Source: Bacillota bacterium (GTDB lineage Bacteria > Bacillota > Clostridia > Tissierellales > Peptoniphilaceae). From it: a DNA stretch of 7,796 bases. The stretch is taken from the NCBI GenBank assembly GCA_023418835.1, contig JAEZYW010000099.1:1-7796 (forward strand), given 5' to 3'. This document shows positions 1-5,530 of this stretch, piece by piece (within the stretch, counting starts at the first letter, position 1; each line of letters starts with the position of its first letter). The translations under genes and the position numbers were made by a program. The notes under the pieces are model-generated. The model was given only the letters and a program-made list of their open reading frames with translations, did no database searches and had not been told where the DNA came from.

Positions 1-137
1 TTAAAAAAGATTTTCCTGAATTATTTTTAGTAGACCCAGGAACTTCTTTTAAGATGAATGAAAAATACTCTCAACCCACATATTATCCATATCCTTATTT
101 AGACTTTAGCTCAATAAAATACGTTGAAGAAAAATAA
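1..137 (+). CDS. C-terminal end of an unidentified protein (5' partial)
   Basis: The frame beginning at position 3 is open from the left edge and encodes 44 residues before a TAA at 135-137. The tail is rich in aromatics and prolines (a YYPYPYLDF stretch) and ends KYVEEK. I do not recognise the family from this fragment. A strong hairpin plus T-tract starts 3 nt after the stop, which supports TAA as the real end of the gene. Oddly, the same frame stays open for another 54 codons beyond the TAA, so the stop could instead be a nonsense mutation in a longer gene. No start, signal peptide or complete domain can be seen because the gene enters from outside the window. Confidence 0.55.
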   Translation, partial: KKDFPELFLVDPGTSFKMNEKYSQPTYYPYPYLDFSSIKYVEEK

Positions 138-302
138 TTTTTAGACTGTGAATATGCTAATATAGCGTGTTTACAGTCTAATTTTTTTAAAGTAGAATCT
201 CGAGATAATAAAGATTTAATGCATTTAGGTATATATTATGTGCCAGCTGTAGAAGAAGAATATTTAGAAAATATTCCAATATACGACGGAAAATTTAACT
301 AG
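138..302 (+). pseudogene. Possible in-frame continuation of the upstream gene after a TAA
   Basis: Directly after the TAA at 135-137 the same reading frame is open for 54 codons, ending with TAG at 300-302. The translation looks protein-like (LMHLGIYYVP, then an acidic stretch, then IPIYDGKFN). The NFF...DLMHLGIYY segment faintly recalls Nudix hydrolases, but this is too weak to name. An open run of this length is unlikely by chance in DNA this A+T rich, though not impossible. Against coding, the first third is occupied by a near-perfect terminator hairpin. It may be the decayed 3' part of a gene truncated by the stop, or chance. An internal ATG at 219 lacks a convincing ribosome-binding site. 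Confidence 0.25.
141..188 (+). terminator. Intrinsic terminator after the left-edge gene
   Basis: TTAGACTGT at 141-149 pairs perfectly with ACAGTCTAA at 173-181. The inner arms 150-158 and 164-172 continue pairing with three G-U pairs, giving about 18 bp around a 5-nt loop. Seven T residues follow at 182-188. It lies immediately downstream of the TAA at 135-137. Confidence 0.8.
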
Positions 303-316
303 ATAGTCATAACAAA

Positions 317-358
317 AAAAGTAGTGTTTATGATTTTTGTGTCATAAGCACTACTTTT
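317..358 (-). terminator. Intrinsic terminator of the ABC importer operon, probably bidirectional
   Basis: Arms 317-333 and 342-358 form a 17-bp stem with a single G-U pair and an 8-nt loop. Read on the minus strand, the stem is followed by seven T (complement of the A run at 314-320, partly inside the stem). It lies about 20 nt past the stop of the ATPase gene, so it most likely ends the minus-strand operon. The opposite side ends in CTACTTTT, so it may also stop transcription coming from the left. Confidence 0.85.
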
Positions 359-377
359 ATAAATACATTTTTTTAGG

Positions 378-1136
378 TTATAGGCTATAAACAATTTGAA
401 AATTGTCATTTCCTATATCAAATATCTTGGCGTTTACATCATAAAGTTCTTTTATGTTTTTTTCATTAAAGACTTCTTTTGGTTGTCCTTGTGCATAAAT
501 TTTACCCTTATGAAGTGCTATTATTTCGTCACAATAAGATGCGGCTAAATTTAAGTCGTGAAGGGCAGCGATTACTTCAATGTCTAATTTTTTTACAATT
601 GCCAATAATTCCAGTTGATACTTAATGTCCAAATGATTTGTGGGTTCATCTAGAATCAAAATATTCGGGTTTTGAGTTAAAGCACGAGCTAAAATAACCC
701 TTTGTTGCTCTCCTCCTGACAGGGAATTGAAGTTTCTATCTTTAAAGTCCATCATTCCAACTTTCGATAAGGATTTAAGAGCGATTTCGTAGTCCTCTTT
801 GCTGTCTTGTTCCATCATTTTTTTGTGGGGACTTCTTCCCATTAAAACAATTTCCAAAACGCTAAAATCAAATTCGTAATGATTGTGTTGTCCAACAACG
901 GCCATTTCTTTGGCAGTTGTTTTCAAAGAAAGATTTGATATATTTTCTTCATCCCAATAGATTACACCATTATTTGGTTGTAAAACCCGGTACAATAGTT
1001 TTAGAAATGTGGTCTTTCCACTACCATTTGGACCCACTATTCCTACAAATTTTTTGCCTTTAATATTCATGGTGATATCTTCTATAATGTGCTTTTTTCC
1101 ATAAGAAAAACTTATATTTTCAGTACTGTGTCTCAT
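378..1136 (-). CDS. ABC importer ATP-binding protein, FecE/BtuD type (probable corrinoid uptake)
   Basis: This 252-residue cytoplasmic ATPase powers the importer encoded with it. All nucleotide-binding motifs are visible: Walker A GPNGSGKT at 35-42, Q-loop Gln at 83, signature LSGGEQQR at 139-146, Walker B ILILDEP at 159-165, D-loop NHLD at 167-170 and switch His in ALHDLN at 193. Length and motif spacing are normal for the FecE/FhuC/BtuD family. The ATG overlaps the permease stop codon as ATGA (1133-1136), with a purine-rich GGGAGAGG just upstream, so translation is probably coupled. It is the last gene of the operon and is followed by a terminator at 317-358. The family also serves siderophores and haem; corrinoid specificity is inferred only from the B12 riboswitch in the operon leader. 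Confidence 0.95.
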   Translation of the reverse strand: MRHSTENISFSYGKKHIIEDITMNIKGKKFVGIVGPNGSGKTTFLKLLYRVLQPNNGVIYWDEENISNLSLKTTAKEMAVVGQHNHYEFDFSVLEIVLMGRSPHKKMMEQDSKEDYEIALKSLSKVGMMDFKDRNFNSLSGGEQQRVILARALTQNPNILILDEPTNHLDIKYQLELLAIVKKLDIEVIAALHDLNLAASYCDEIIALHKGKIYAQGQPKEVFNEKNIKELYDVNAKIFDIGNDNFQIVYSL

Positions 1137-2203
1137 TCGCCTCTCCCAAAGCCATAACTTTTTTTAACCATCAGATAAATAAACAAAGGAGCGCCTATCA
1201 TAGATGTCATTATGCCAATTGGCAATTCAACTCCCTTTAACATTATTTTGCAAAGAACATCACACCATACTAAAAACAAAGCCCCAATTAATATTGAAAT
1301 TGGAATGAGCTTTCTGTGATCAGTACCCACAAAAATTCGCACGAGATGGGGTATAATTAAACCTACAAAACCAATTGTTCCGCAATTCCAAACGATTATG
1401 CCGACTATGAGAGAAACTAAAATTAAAAATATTTTTCGTATTCTATTTAAATCGGTTCCCAGTGAAATTGCAACTTCATCTCCCATTAATAATAAATTTA
1501 AATTTCTAAATTGTGTTAGAAAAAATATGGAAGAACCCAAGACTATTACAGCCACAGGGGCTATTGAAGACCATCTACCTCCAGCCAAGGATCCCATGAG
1601 CCAAAAAGTTACTTTTTGTGTTCTTTCAGCATCTGCGGAAGTGTAGACGATAAAACTTGAAAATGCGCTGCATAAAGCATTTACAGCCATTCCTGCAAGG
1701 AGTAGTTTTACTGAGTTAGTTCGACCTCCTATATGGGCAATTATATAAACTACATAAGAACTTATGAGGGCTCCTAAAAATGCACTGAATCCAATACTCA
1801 AATTTCCTATCATGGTAAATCCCAGCATTATTGCCGAAGTTGCCCCAAGGGTAGCTCCAGAAGAAATTCCAAGTATATATGGATTTGCAAGGGGATTTTT
1901 TACTACAGCTTGCATGATACAACCACACAAGGCTAGTCCACCACCTGCAAACATTCCTAAGAGAATTCTAGGAACTCTTAATTCCCATACAATATCTTTT
2001 AAAAACACATTGCTACCTGTTGAGATGCCATAATCTAGCCCCAATATTTCTTCTCCTAAAACCTTTATTATGTCTTCAATTGATACATCTGCAACTCCAA
2101 AGTTTATGGAAAGCACAAGGGAAGCCGATAATAATGCCAAAAGTATAATTGATATTATCAATACATATGAATTTTGATTGTTTTTACTTATTTGTTTAAC
2201 CAT
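1133..2203 (-). CDS. ABC importer permease, FecCD/BtuC family (probable corrinoid uptake)
   Basis: This 356-residue polytopic protein forms the membrane channel of the importer, probably as a dimer with about ten helices per subunit as in BtuC. Family motifs are clear: RVPRILLGMFAGGGLALCG at 76-94, NPLANPYILGISSGA at 103-117 (region that contacts the ATPase in this family is nearby), GFVGLIIPHLVR at 278-289, and the C-terminal ELPIGIMTSMIGAPLF at 326-341. An N-terminal helix spans about 13-35. Only one permease gene is present, so a homodimer is expected. The gene starts 12 nt after the binding-protein stop. That gap (AATTAAAATACA on the coding strand) has no Shine-Dalgarno sequence, so initiation may depend on termination of the preceding gene. 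The stop overlaps the ATPase start. Confidence 0.95.
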   Translation of the reverse strand: MVKQISKNNQNSYVLIISIILLALLSASLVLSINFGVADVSIEDIIKVLGEEILGLDYGISTGSNVFLKDIVWELRVPRILLGMFAGGGLALCGCIMQAVVKNPLANPYILGISSGATLGATSAIMLGFTMIGNLSIGFSAFLGALISSYVVYIIAHIGGRTNSVKLLLAGMAVNALCSAFSSFIVYTSADAERTQKVTFWLMGSLAGGRWSSIAPVAVIVLGSSIFFLTQFRNLNLLLMGDEVAISLGTDLNRIRKIFLILVSLIVGIIVWNCGTIGFVGLIIPHLVRIFVGTDHRKLIPISILIGALFLVWCDVLCKIMLKGVELPIGIMTSMIGAPLFIYLMVKKSYGFGRGE

Positions 2204-2215
2204 TGTATTTTAATT

Positions 2216-3283
2216 TTATTGAAACAATTCTGGATATGTATTGTGAGCAAAATTTTCAAATCCAGAAATTGTTCTCATACCTCCTCCATACATTTGTCCA
2301 AGGGGGATAGGAAAAACTTTCTTATTTTTTACAGCTTCAATGTTTTGAAGACCAGGGGTATTATATATTTTTTCTACATTTTCTTCAGGAGTTTGTGAAT
2401 TCTCAAAATAAACTACAAATAACACATCGGGATTTCTCTCTATTAAATGCTCGTCACGATAACCATATCCATAACCGTCTGTTACGTCTTTAATATTAAG
2501 TGCAACTAGCATAGTATGTGCTAGGGCTTTTGGTCCGTAAAGTCTGTACTCTCCATCTTTGGCAACTTCTATTACCATAACTCCAGGCTTTTCGTCATAA
2601 GTTTTGAACTTTTCTTGATTATAATTTTCTATTTTTAGGCTTAAATCGTGTATTTTGTGTTGCATATCCAAGACTATTTCATTTGCCTTTTCTTCAACAT
2701 TAAAGATTTTTCCATAATCTAAAATATCCCAAAATAAGTAATTGATATCCCTTGTTACTTCGCCGCCAGTGTTTCTTTGTATAAAAGTTCTTACTCCTTT
2801 TTCATTCCAATAATCTACATTTTCCGTATCTTCACTTTGGAAAAAACTGTACCATCCAGTAACAAAATCGGGACCTTGGGCAAGTACAGATTCAAGATTA
2901 TATTTATTTGGAAGTTTTTCAAAAGTATTGTATTCTTCTTCGTATTTTTCCATTACATAAGTTTCAGGAACGGCAACGATGTGATCTTTTAAACCCAGCT
3001 CTAAAAGTATCTCTGCTGTCGAACCGTTTGTAACAACGACCCTTTTAGGAATTTCTTCAAATTTTTGTTCTACAATATTTCTATTAGAATCAAAGTTATA
3101 GATGCTTAGAGGATAATGGTTTTTAGAAGAATTTGATTCCGATTCGCTATTTTCTTCTGCAACTTGTTCTACTTCAGTGGTTTCTTCAGTTGAGGTAGGC
3201 GAGGAAGGGTTAGTTTTTTCCTTACACGATACCAATAATATGCTAAATAGCATAAGTAATAAAAATAATTTCTGTTTTTTCAT
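2216..3283 (-). CDS. Substrate-binding lipoprotein of the ABC importer, BtuF/FecB-like
   Basis: This 355-residue protein captures substrate outside the membrane for the permease. Residues 1-20 form a lipoprotein signal (MKK start, hydrophobic core, lipobox LVSC) with Cys20 as the lipid anchor. Residues 21-55 are an S/T/E-rich flexible linker. From about 79 (PKRVVV) to the end lies a periplasmic-binding-protein fold of the B12/Fe-siderophore class (PF01497 type), with landmarks GLKDHIVAV at 97-105, NPDVLFVVYF at 284-293 and VKNKKVFPIPLG at 318-329. The start is supported by AAAAGGAG 7 nt upstream (3291-3298). First gene of the operon, lying downstream of a cobalamin riboswitch and attenuator, so vitamin B12 or a related corrinoid is the likely ligand. 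The sequence alone does not exclude an iron chelate. Confidence 0.92.
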   Translation of the reverse strand: MKKQKLFLLLMLFSILLVSCKEKTNPSSPTSTEETTEVEQVAEENSESESNSSKNHYPLSIYNFDSNRNIVEQKFEEIPKRVVVTNGSTAEILLELGLKDHIVAVPETYVMEKYEEEYNTFEKLPNKYNLESVLAQGPDFVTGWYSFFQSEDTENVDYWNEKGVRTFIQRNTGGEVTRDINYLFWDILDYGKIFNVEEKANEIVLDMQHKIHDLSLKIENYNQEKFKTYDEKPGVMVIEVAKDGEYRLYGPKALAHTMLVALNIKDVTDGYGYGYRDEHLIERNPDVLFVVYFENSQTPEENVEKIYNTPGLQNIEAVKNKKVFPIPLGQMYGGGMRTISGFENFAHNTYPELFQ

Positions 3284-3337
3284 TGAAATTCTCCTTTTAA
3301 TTTTTGTGTTTTGATGCCAATAAAGTTTTGTAAAATT

Positions 3338-3346
3338 CCACCTCCT
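3338..3346 (-). promoter_or_regulatory. Orphan Shine-Dalgarno-like sequence in the leader
   Basis: The coding strand reads AGGAGGTGG, an almost perfect anti-16S match, but no ATG, GTG or TTG follows at usable distance. The nearest good start (binding protein, 3283) has its own AAGGAG. The frame starting at an ATT just after this site runs 18 codons and ends in a TGA that overlaps the binding-protein ATG. It could be a ribosome standby site or a relic. Confidence 0.3.
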
Positions 3347-3359
3347 AATTAATTACACG

Positions 3360-3383
3360 AAAAAAGCTCCACCAAAGTAGAGC
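3360..3383 (-). terminator. Attenuator terminator of the B12 riboswitch leader
   Basis: On the minus strand GCTCTAC (3383-3377) pairs with GTGGAGC (3372-3366), with one G-U pair and a 4-nt TTTG loop, followed by six T (3365-3360). It lies between the riboswitch aptamer and the first gene, where a cobalamin riboswitch working by premature termination would have it. Confidence 0.8.
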
Positions 3384-3411
3384 GAAAAAAGTCAACAAAA
3401 AAACCTGTTTG

Positions 3412-3444
3412 TATTAAAGAATTATCGCTCGTAAATCTTTAATA
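3412..3444 (-). promoter_or_regulatory. Linker hairpin between B12 aptamer and terminator (expression platform)
   Basis: TATTAAAGA and TCTTTAATA form a perfect 9-bp stem (3412-3420 with 3436-3444) around a 15-nt loop. On the transcript the loop carries GAGCGA, which is complementary to TCGCTC (3385-3380) at the 5' arm of the terminator. This position matches the hairpin that follows P1 in cobalamin riboswitches (P13). Whether it acts as a kissing partner or as part of an antiterminator is inference. Confidence 0.5.
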
Positions 3445-3446
3445 AA

Positions 3447-3600
3447 AAATAGGCAGGTATTCTGGCTTTGCCCTCAAGCATAATATCTTCCTTCCCAAGT
3501 TATACTCAGTGGCTATATAGATATTACTAAGACATTACAGCAACGGGATTGCAGAGAACTTTCATCTCTTTCCCTTTTAATCGTTAGAACCTATTTCCAT
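3447..3600 (-). ncRNA. Cobalamin (vitamin B12) riboswitch aptamer
   Basis: The minus strand carries the conserved cobalamin aptamer blocks in order: AAATAGG (P1 5' arm, 3596-3590), TAAAAGGGAA, the TGAAA and AATCCCG segments, GCTGTAAT, the GCCACTG element, GGGAAGG, and finally the B12 box AGCCAGAATACCTGCC followed by TATTT. The P1 stem closes perfectly, AAATAGG with CCTATTT (3453-3447). The aptamer begins only about 15 nt after the predicted transcription start and precedes a terminator and the importer genes. Corrinoid binding should lower importer expression. Confidence 0.92.
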
Positions 3601-3620
3601 GTAATTATGAAATTAGTACA

Positions 3621-3649
3621 ATTATATAAAAAGTGATTATCATTTGCAA
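3621..3649 (-). promoter_or_regulatory. Sigma-A-type promoter of the corrinoid importer operon
   Basis: On the minus strand TTGCAA (3649-3644) and a perfect TATAAT (3626-3621) are separated by exactly 17 bp. Initiation is expected near 3614, just upstream of the riboswitch P1 stem. Confidence 0.8.
3629..3647 (-). promoter_or_regulatory. Fur-like operator candidate inside the importer promoter
   Basis: The minus-strand 19-mer GCAAATGATAATCACTTTT matches the classical Fur box (GATAATGATAATCATTATC) at 14 of 19 positions, including an unbroken 11-nt core AATGATAATCA. It covers the spacer between the -35 and -10 boxes, where a repressor would block polymerase. In AT-rich DNA some matches are expected by chance, so this is a candidate only. 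Confidence 0.4.
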
Positions 3650-3672
3650 GAAGTAAATTAAAGATTAAAAAT

Positions 3673-3701
3673 TTGACAAAAAAATGGATTAGTTACATTA
3701 T
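3673..3701 (+). promoter_or_regulatory. Promoter candidate for the small frameshifted membrane-protein gene
   Basis: A perfect TTGACA (3673-3678) is followed after 17 bp by CATTAT (3696-3701, 4 of 6). A second possible site, TTGTTT with TATACT (3726-3753, 16-bp spacer), lies nearer the gene. The promoter diverges from the importer promoter with only about 24 bp between them. Confidence 0.5.
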
Positions 3702-3793
3702 CAATCGGTACGGACATAAAATTACTTGTTTTCAGCTGGTAATAGGCTATACTTGTAATAGACAAATCGGAATTTGACGAGGAGTGTGAGTGT

Positions 3794-4106
3794 ATGAAAA
3801 AAGTATTTTTTATATTTACCCGCTGTTGTATATACGATTGCGGTAATTGCCCTAAACATAATTCTTAAAACATTATCTCCCTTATGGTACGCTTGGGTTG
3901 TTTTGTTATGGCTTGGTAGTTTTCTGCTCAACAAGGGAAAGACATGGGGTGATCTGTTTGGTTTGCTTCCTGCTATTCATCTTATGTATATGAGCACACA
4001 ATATACAGGGCAGTTTGTAAACCTTGAAATGCCGTTAGGTATTGCAACTGCATTATATATAATTGCTTGTGGTTATTGGGTTTGGAAAAAAGGATTAATC
4101 AACTAA
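3794..4106 (+). pseudogene. Small four-helix membrane protein gene broken by a +1 frameshift
   Basis: An ATG at 3794 has a good ribosome-binding site (GAGGAG at 3779-3784, 9 nt away), but its frame stops at 3868. A different frame is open from 3798 to the TAA at 4104-4106 and encodes a convincing hydrophobic protein. Removing one base near the start, for example one T of the T6 run at 3806-3811, joins MKKVF to LYLPAVVYTIAV and gives a 103-residue product. It has four hydrophobic stretches (LPAVVYTIAVIALNIIL, WYAWVVLLWLGSFLL, LFGLLPAIHLMYM, GIATALYIIACGYWVW). I do not recognise the family. The gene is clearly richer in G+C than its neighbours, which suggests separate acquisition. The homopolymer position leaves three options: mutation, slippage-based switching, or a sequencing error. 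A TTG at 3903 would start only a truncated 67-residue form. Confidence 0.6.
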
Positions 4107-4142
4107 CGTCCAGTTTTGTCGAGCGAATAAAAAATTCAAATT

Positions 4143-4223
4143 GAGGCGGCAAGGTGGGAATTTCATTCTTTTTTGTTACTTAATTACTCTTTTCTGTGGG
4201 CATAAAAAACGGATTTCCGCCTC
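4143..4223. repeat. Imperfect inverted repeat in the spacer after the small membrane gene
   Basis: GAGGCGGCAA (4143-4152) and TTTCCGCCTC (4214-4223) are inverted copies matching at 9 of 10 positions, separated by 61 nt. The GC-rich arms stand out from an A+T-rich spacer. No transposase or target duplication is visible. The rest of the 4107-4302 spacer holds no gene that I can see. Confidence 0.35.
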
Positions 4224-4302
4224 TAAAATACACTTCAGTTCATATTGAAGAAATAAATAATTTCTAATCTGTAATTGCGATAAAAACTATTTTGCTATAT
4301 GA

Positions 4303-4335
4303 AAATCCCCATTGCCTTAGTGGCGCTGGGGATTT
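4303..4335 (-). terminator. Intrinsic terminator of the exporter gene, overlapping its stop codon
   Basis: AAATCCCCA (4303-4311) and TGGGGATTT (4327-4335) form a perfect 9-bp stem, with a further GCC/GGC pairing inside. On the minus strand the end of the stem runs into TTTT then C. The arm at 4327-4335 overlaps the TAA stop (4334-4336) of the exporter gene. Confidence 0.7.
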
Positions 4336-5314
4336 ATTGATTGTCAGATTCGATATAATCAAAATTTTCCAATCTCTCTTTTAAGCCTTCTACGGATTTT
4401 TTTAAATTTGACAATTGTTCTAACAAGTCGTCTAAATAGTAATTAAATGCCGTTTCAAATTCCAGTGGATAAATTTCTGTATCGACTACAAGGTCATCTC
4501 CAAAATATTTCTTTAATCCCACTTTGTTATTTTCTGAAAGTATAGGAACTCTACCGTCAATGGAAAATTGTGCAATTTTTCCAAAAGCAGAATAAAATTG
4601 TAAATTCATTTTAGAAAGCTGACGAGTTTTCAAATATCTTTTAGTACCCATTTTCGTATCCCTTCTAATTGAATTTAATTCAGCATTTAATGCATCAATA
4701 TCCGATACTAATGCTGCCAAATCTGCCTTTTCACCCTTTAAGATATTTAAAAGTGCAATTTCACATTCCCTTAAAGATTTTTCATAGGTGTTTATAATAA
4801 ATTCCGAACGATTAGGTGGAAATATCACATAGTTTACAAAAAAACCAATTCCCAAACCCACTGCCGTATCTAAAAATCTATTTATCCCATACTGCCAATA
4901 AGTTAAATAGCTTGGGGCAGAAGGTTTATAAAGTAAAACTATTATAAATACCATCGAAGCCAATGTCGTTGAGTCTTTCCACTTAAAGAAGTTACAAATA
5001 TTTATTATTGCTATAACTCCCATAAACATGGCGAAATAGTTTGTAAAACCAATATATTGAAATGCACTTGCTATTACAGCGCCAACAACAGTAGAAAGTA
5101 GCCTATTATATACGGCTTTGTAAGAATCGAAGATGGAAGATTTCATTGATACTAAGGCAGCAAAACCAGCCATTAAAGGCATTCTAAGATCTACAAAGCT
5201 AGCAATTATCATAGCCAAAGTAGCTGCAAAGGCAGTTTTAACGATTCTAATACCAAAATAGGCTTTGAAAAATTTATTTATTCTATTACTCTCAACTTCA
5301 GATTCAGATTTCAT
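4334..5314 (-). CDS. Aromatic acid exporter family protein (DUF939/FUSC-like)
   Basis: This 326-residue membrane protein resembles the aromatic-acid-exporter family found in Firmicutes. The N-terminal half carries about six hydrophobic helices, roughly at 24-41, 45-57, 72-88, 93-108, 117-129 and 147-165. Typical features are KTAFAATLAMIIAS early on, NRLLSTVVGAVIAS at 70-83, and RFLDTAVGLGIGFFVNYVIFPPN at 146-168, the helix that leads into the cytoplasmic part. The second half (about 170-326) is soluble and helical, with a probable coiled coil near the C-terminus (LDDLLEQLSNLKKSVEGL). Substrate is unknown; family members are usually proposed to export aromatic or other organic acids, mostly by homology. 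Start supported by GGTGAT shortly upstream. Single-gene unit with its own promoter and terminator. Confidence 0.85.
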   Translation of the reverse strand: MKSESEVESNRINKFFKAYFGIRIVKTAFAATLAMIIASFVDLRMPLMAGFAALVSMKSSIFDSYKAVYNRLLSTVVGAVIASAFQYIGFTNYFAMFMGVIAIINICNFFKWKDSTTLASMVFIIVLLYKPSAPSYLTYWQYGINRFLDTAVGLGIGFFVNYVIFPPNRSEFIINTYEKSLRECEIALLNILKGEKADLAALVSDIDALNAELNSIRRDTKMGTKRYLKTRQLSKMNLQFYSAFGKIAQFSIDGRVPILSENNKVGLKKYFGDDLVVDTEIYPLEFETAFNYYLDDLLEQLSNLKKSVEGLKERLENFDYIESDNQ

Positions 5315-5339
5315 AAAATCACCAACTATTATTATGTGT

Positions 5340-5348
5340 ATTATAACA
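5340..5348 (-). promoter_or_regulatory. Extended -10 promoter of the exporter gene
   Basis: The minus strand reads TGTTATAAT (5348-5340): a perfect TATAAT with the extended TGn motif, 26 nt before the ATG. No good -35 box is found 16-18 bp upstream, consistent with an extended -10 promoter. Confidence 0.6.
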
Positions 5349-5454
5349 TACCCACTAAGTTGGAAATTATGGAAAATAAGGGAAATTTCAATGTCAAAAA
5401 AGTAAAAAATTAAATTATCGTTATTAATTTATATTTATAAATAAAAATAATTAT

Positions 5455-5488
5455 ATTCCGTTAATTATTAACGTTGTATTAACGGAAT
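5455..5488. promoter_or_regulatory. Operator-like ATTAACG repeat cluster
   Basis: ATTCCGTTAAT (5455-5465) and ATTAACGGAAT (5478-5488) are a perfect 11-bp inverted repeat with a 12-nt spacer. A third half-site lies inside: TATTAACG occurs at 5466-5473 and again at 5477-5484, an 11-bp spacing of about one helical turn. The cluster ends 5 bp before the -10 box of the downstream operon, covering its -35 region. It suits a regulator-binding site; which regulator is unknown. Confidence 0.55.
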
Positions 5489-5493
5489 TGTAT

Positions 5494-5499
5494 TATAAT
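5494..5499 (+). promoter_or_regulatory. -10 box of the hypothetical/BTAD regulator operon
   Basis: A perfect TATAAT lies 31 nt before the GTG start. No consensus -35 exists at the right distance; that place is taken by the ATTAACG repeats, so the promoter may need an activator or be blocked by a repressor there. Confidence 0.5.
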
Positions 5500-5530
5500 A
5501 TTATTCAGGAACCATTATTAGGAGGAAAAT

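Noticed and set aside
135..137. Recoding of the in-frame stop (selenocysteine or readthrough)
   Set aside because: The codon is TAA, not TGA or TAG, and the hairpin that follows has a T-tract typical of a terminator rather than a recoding element.
1398..2033. Short open frames on the + strand and an alternate minus frame opposite the permease gene
   Set aside because: They lie antisense or out of frame to a well-supported FecCD permease, lack ribosome-binding sites and encode no recognisable protein.
2174..2992. Two short + strand open frames (2174-2398 and 2777-2992) opposite the binding-protein gene
   Set aside because: They are antisense to the lipoprotein gene, have no ribosome-binding sites and show biased composition reflecting the opposite strand.
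3812..3820. Programmed ribosomal frameshift in the small membrane gene
   Set aside because: A +1 shift is needed, and no classical +1 signal or stimulatory structure is seen near the A6 and T6 runs. An indel is simpler.
3722..3934. A 70-codon minus-strand frame opposite the small membrane gene
   Set aside because: No promoter or ribosome-binding site supports it, and the + strand frame there has four clear hydrophobic segments and a good start region.
4241..4255. Small inverted repeat GAAAT/ATTTC near 4249-4263 and CTTCA/TGAAG near 4232-4249
   Set aside because: Arms of 5 bp with no T-tract or gene context are below what can be told from chance.
5427..5442. ATTTATA-TT-TATAAAT inverted repeat
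   Set aside because: It is made only of A and T in a very A+T-rich spacer, where such palindromes are common by chance. It may at most act as an UP-type element.
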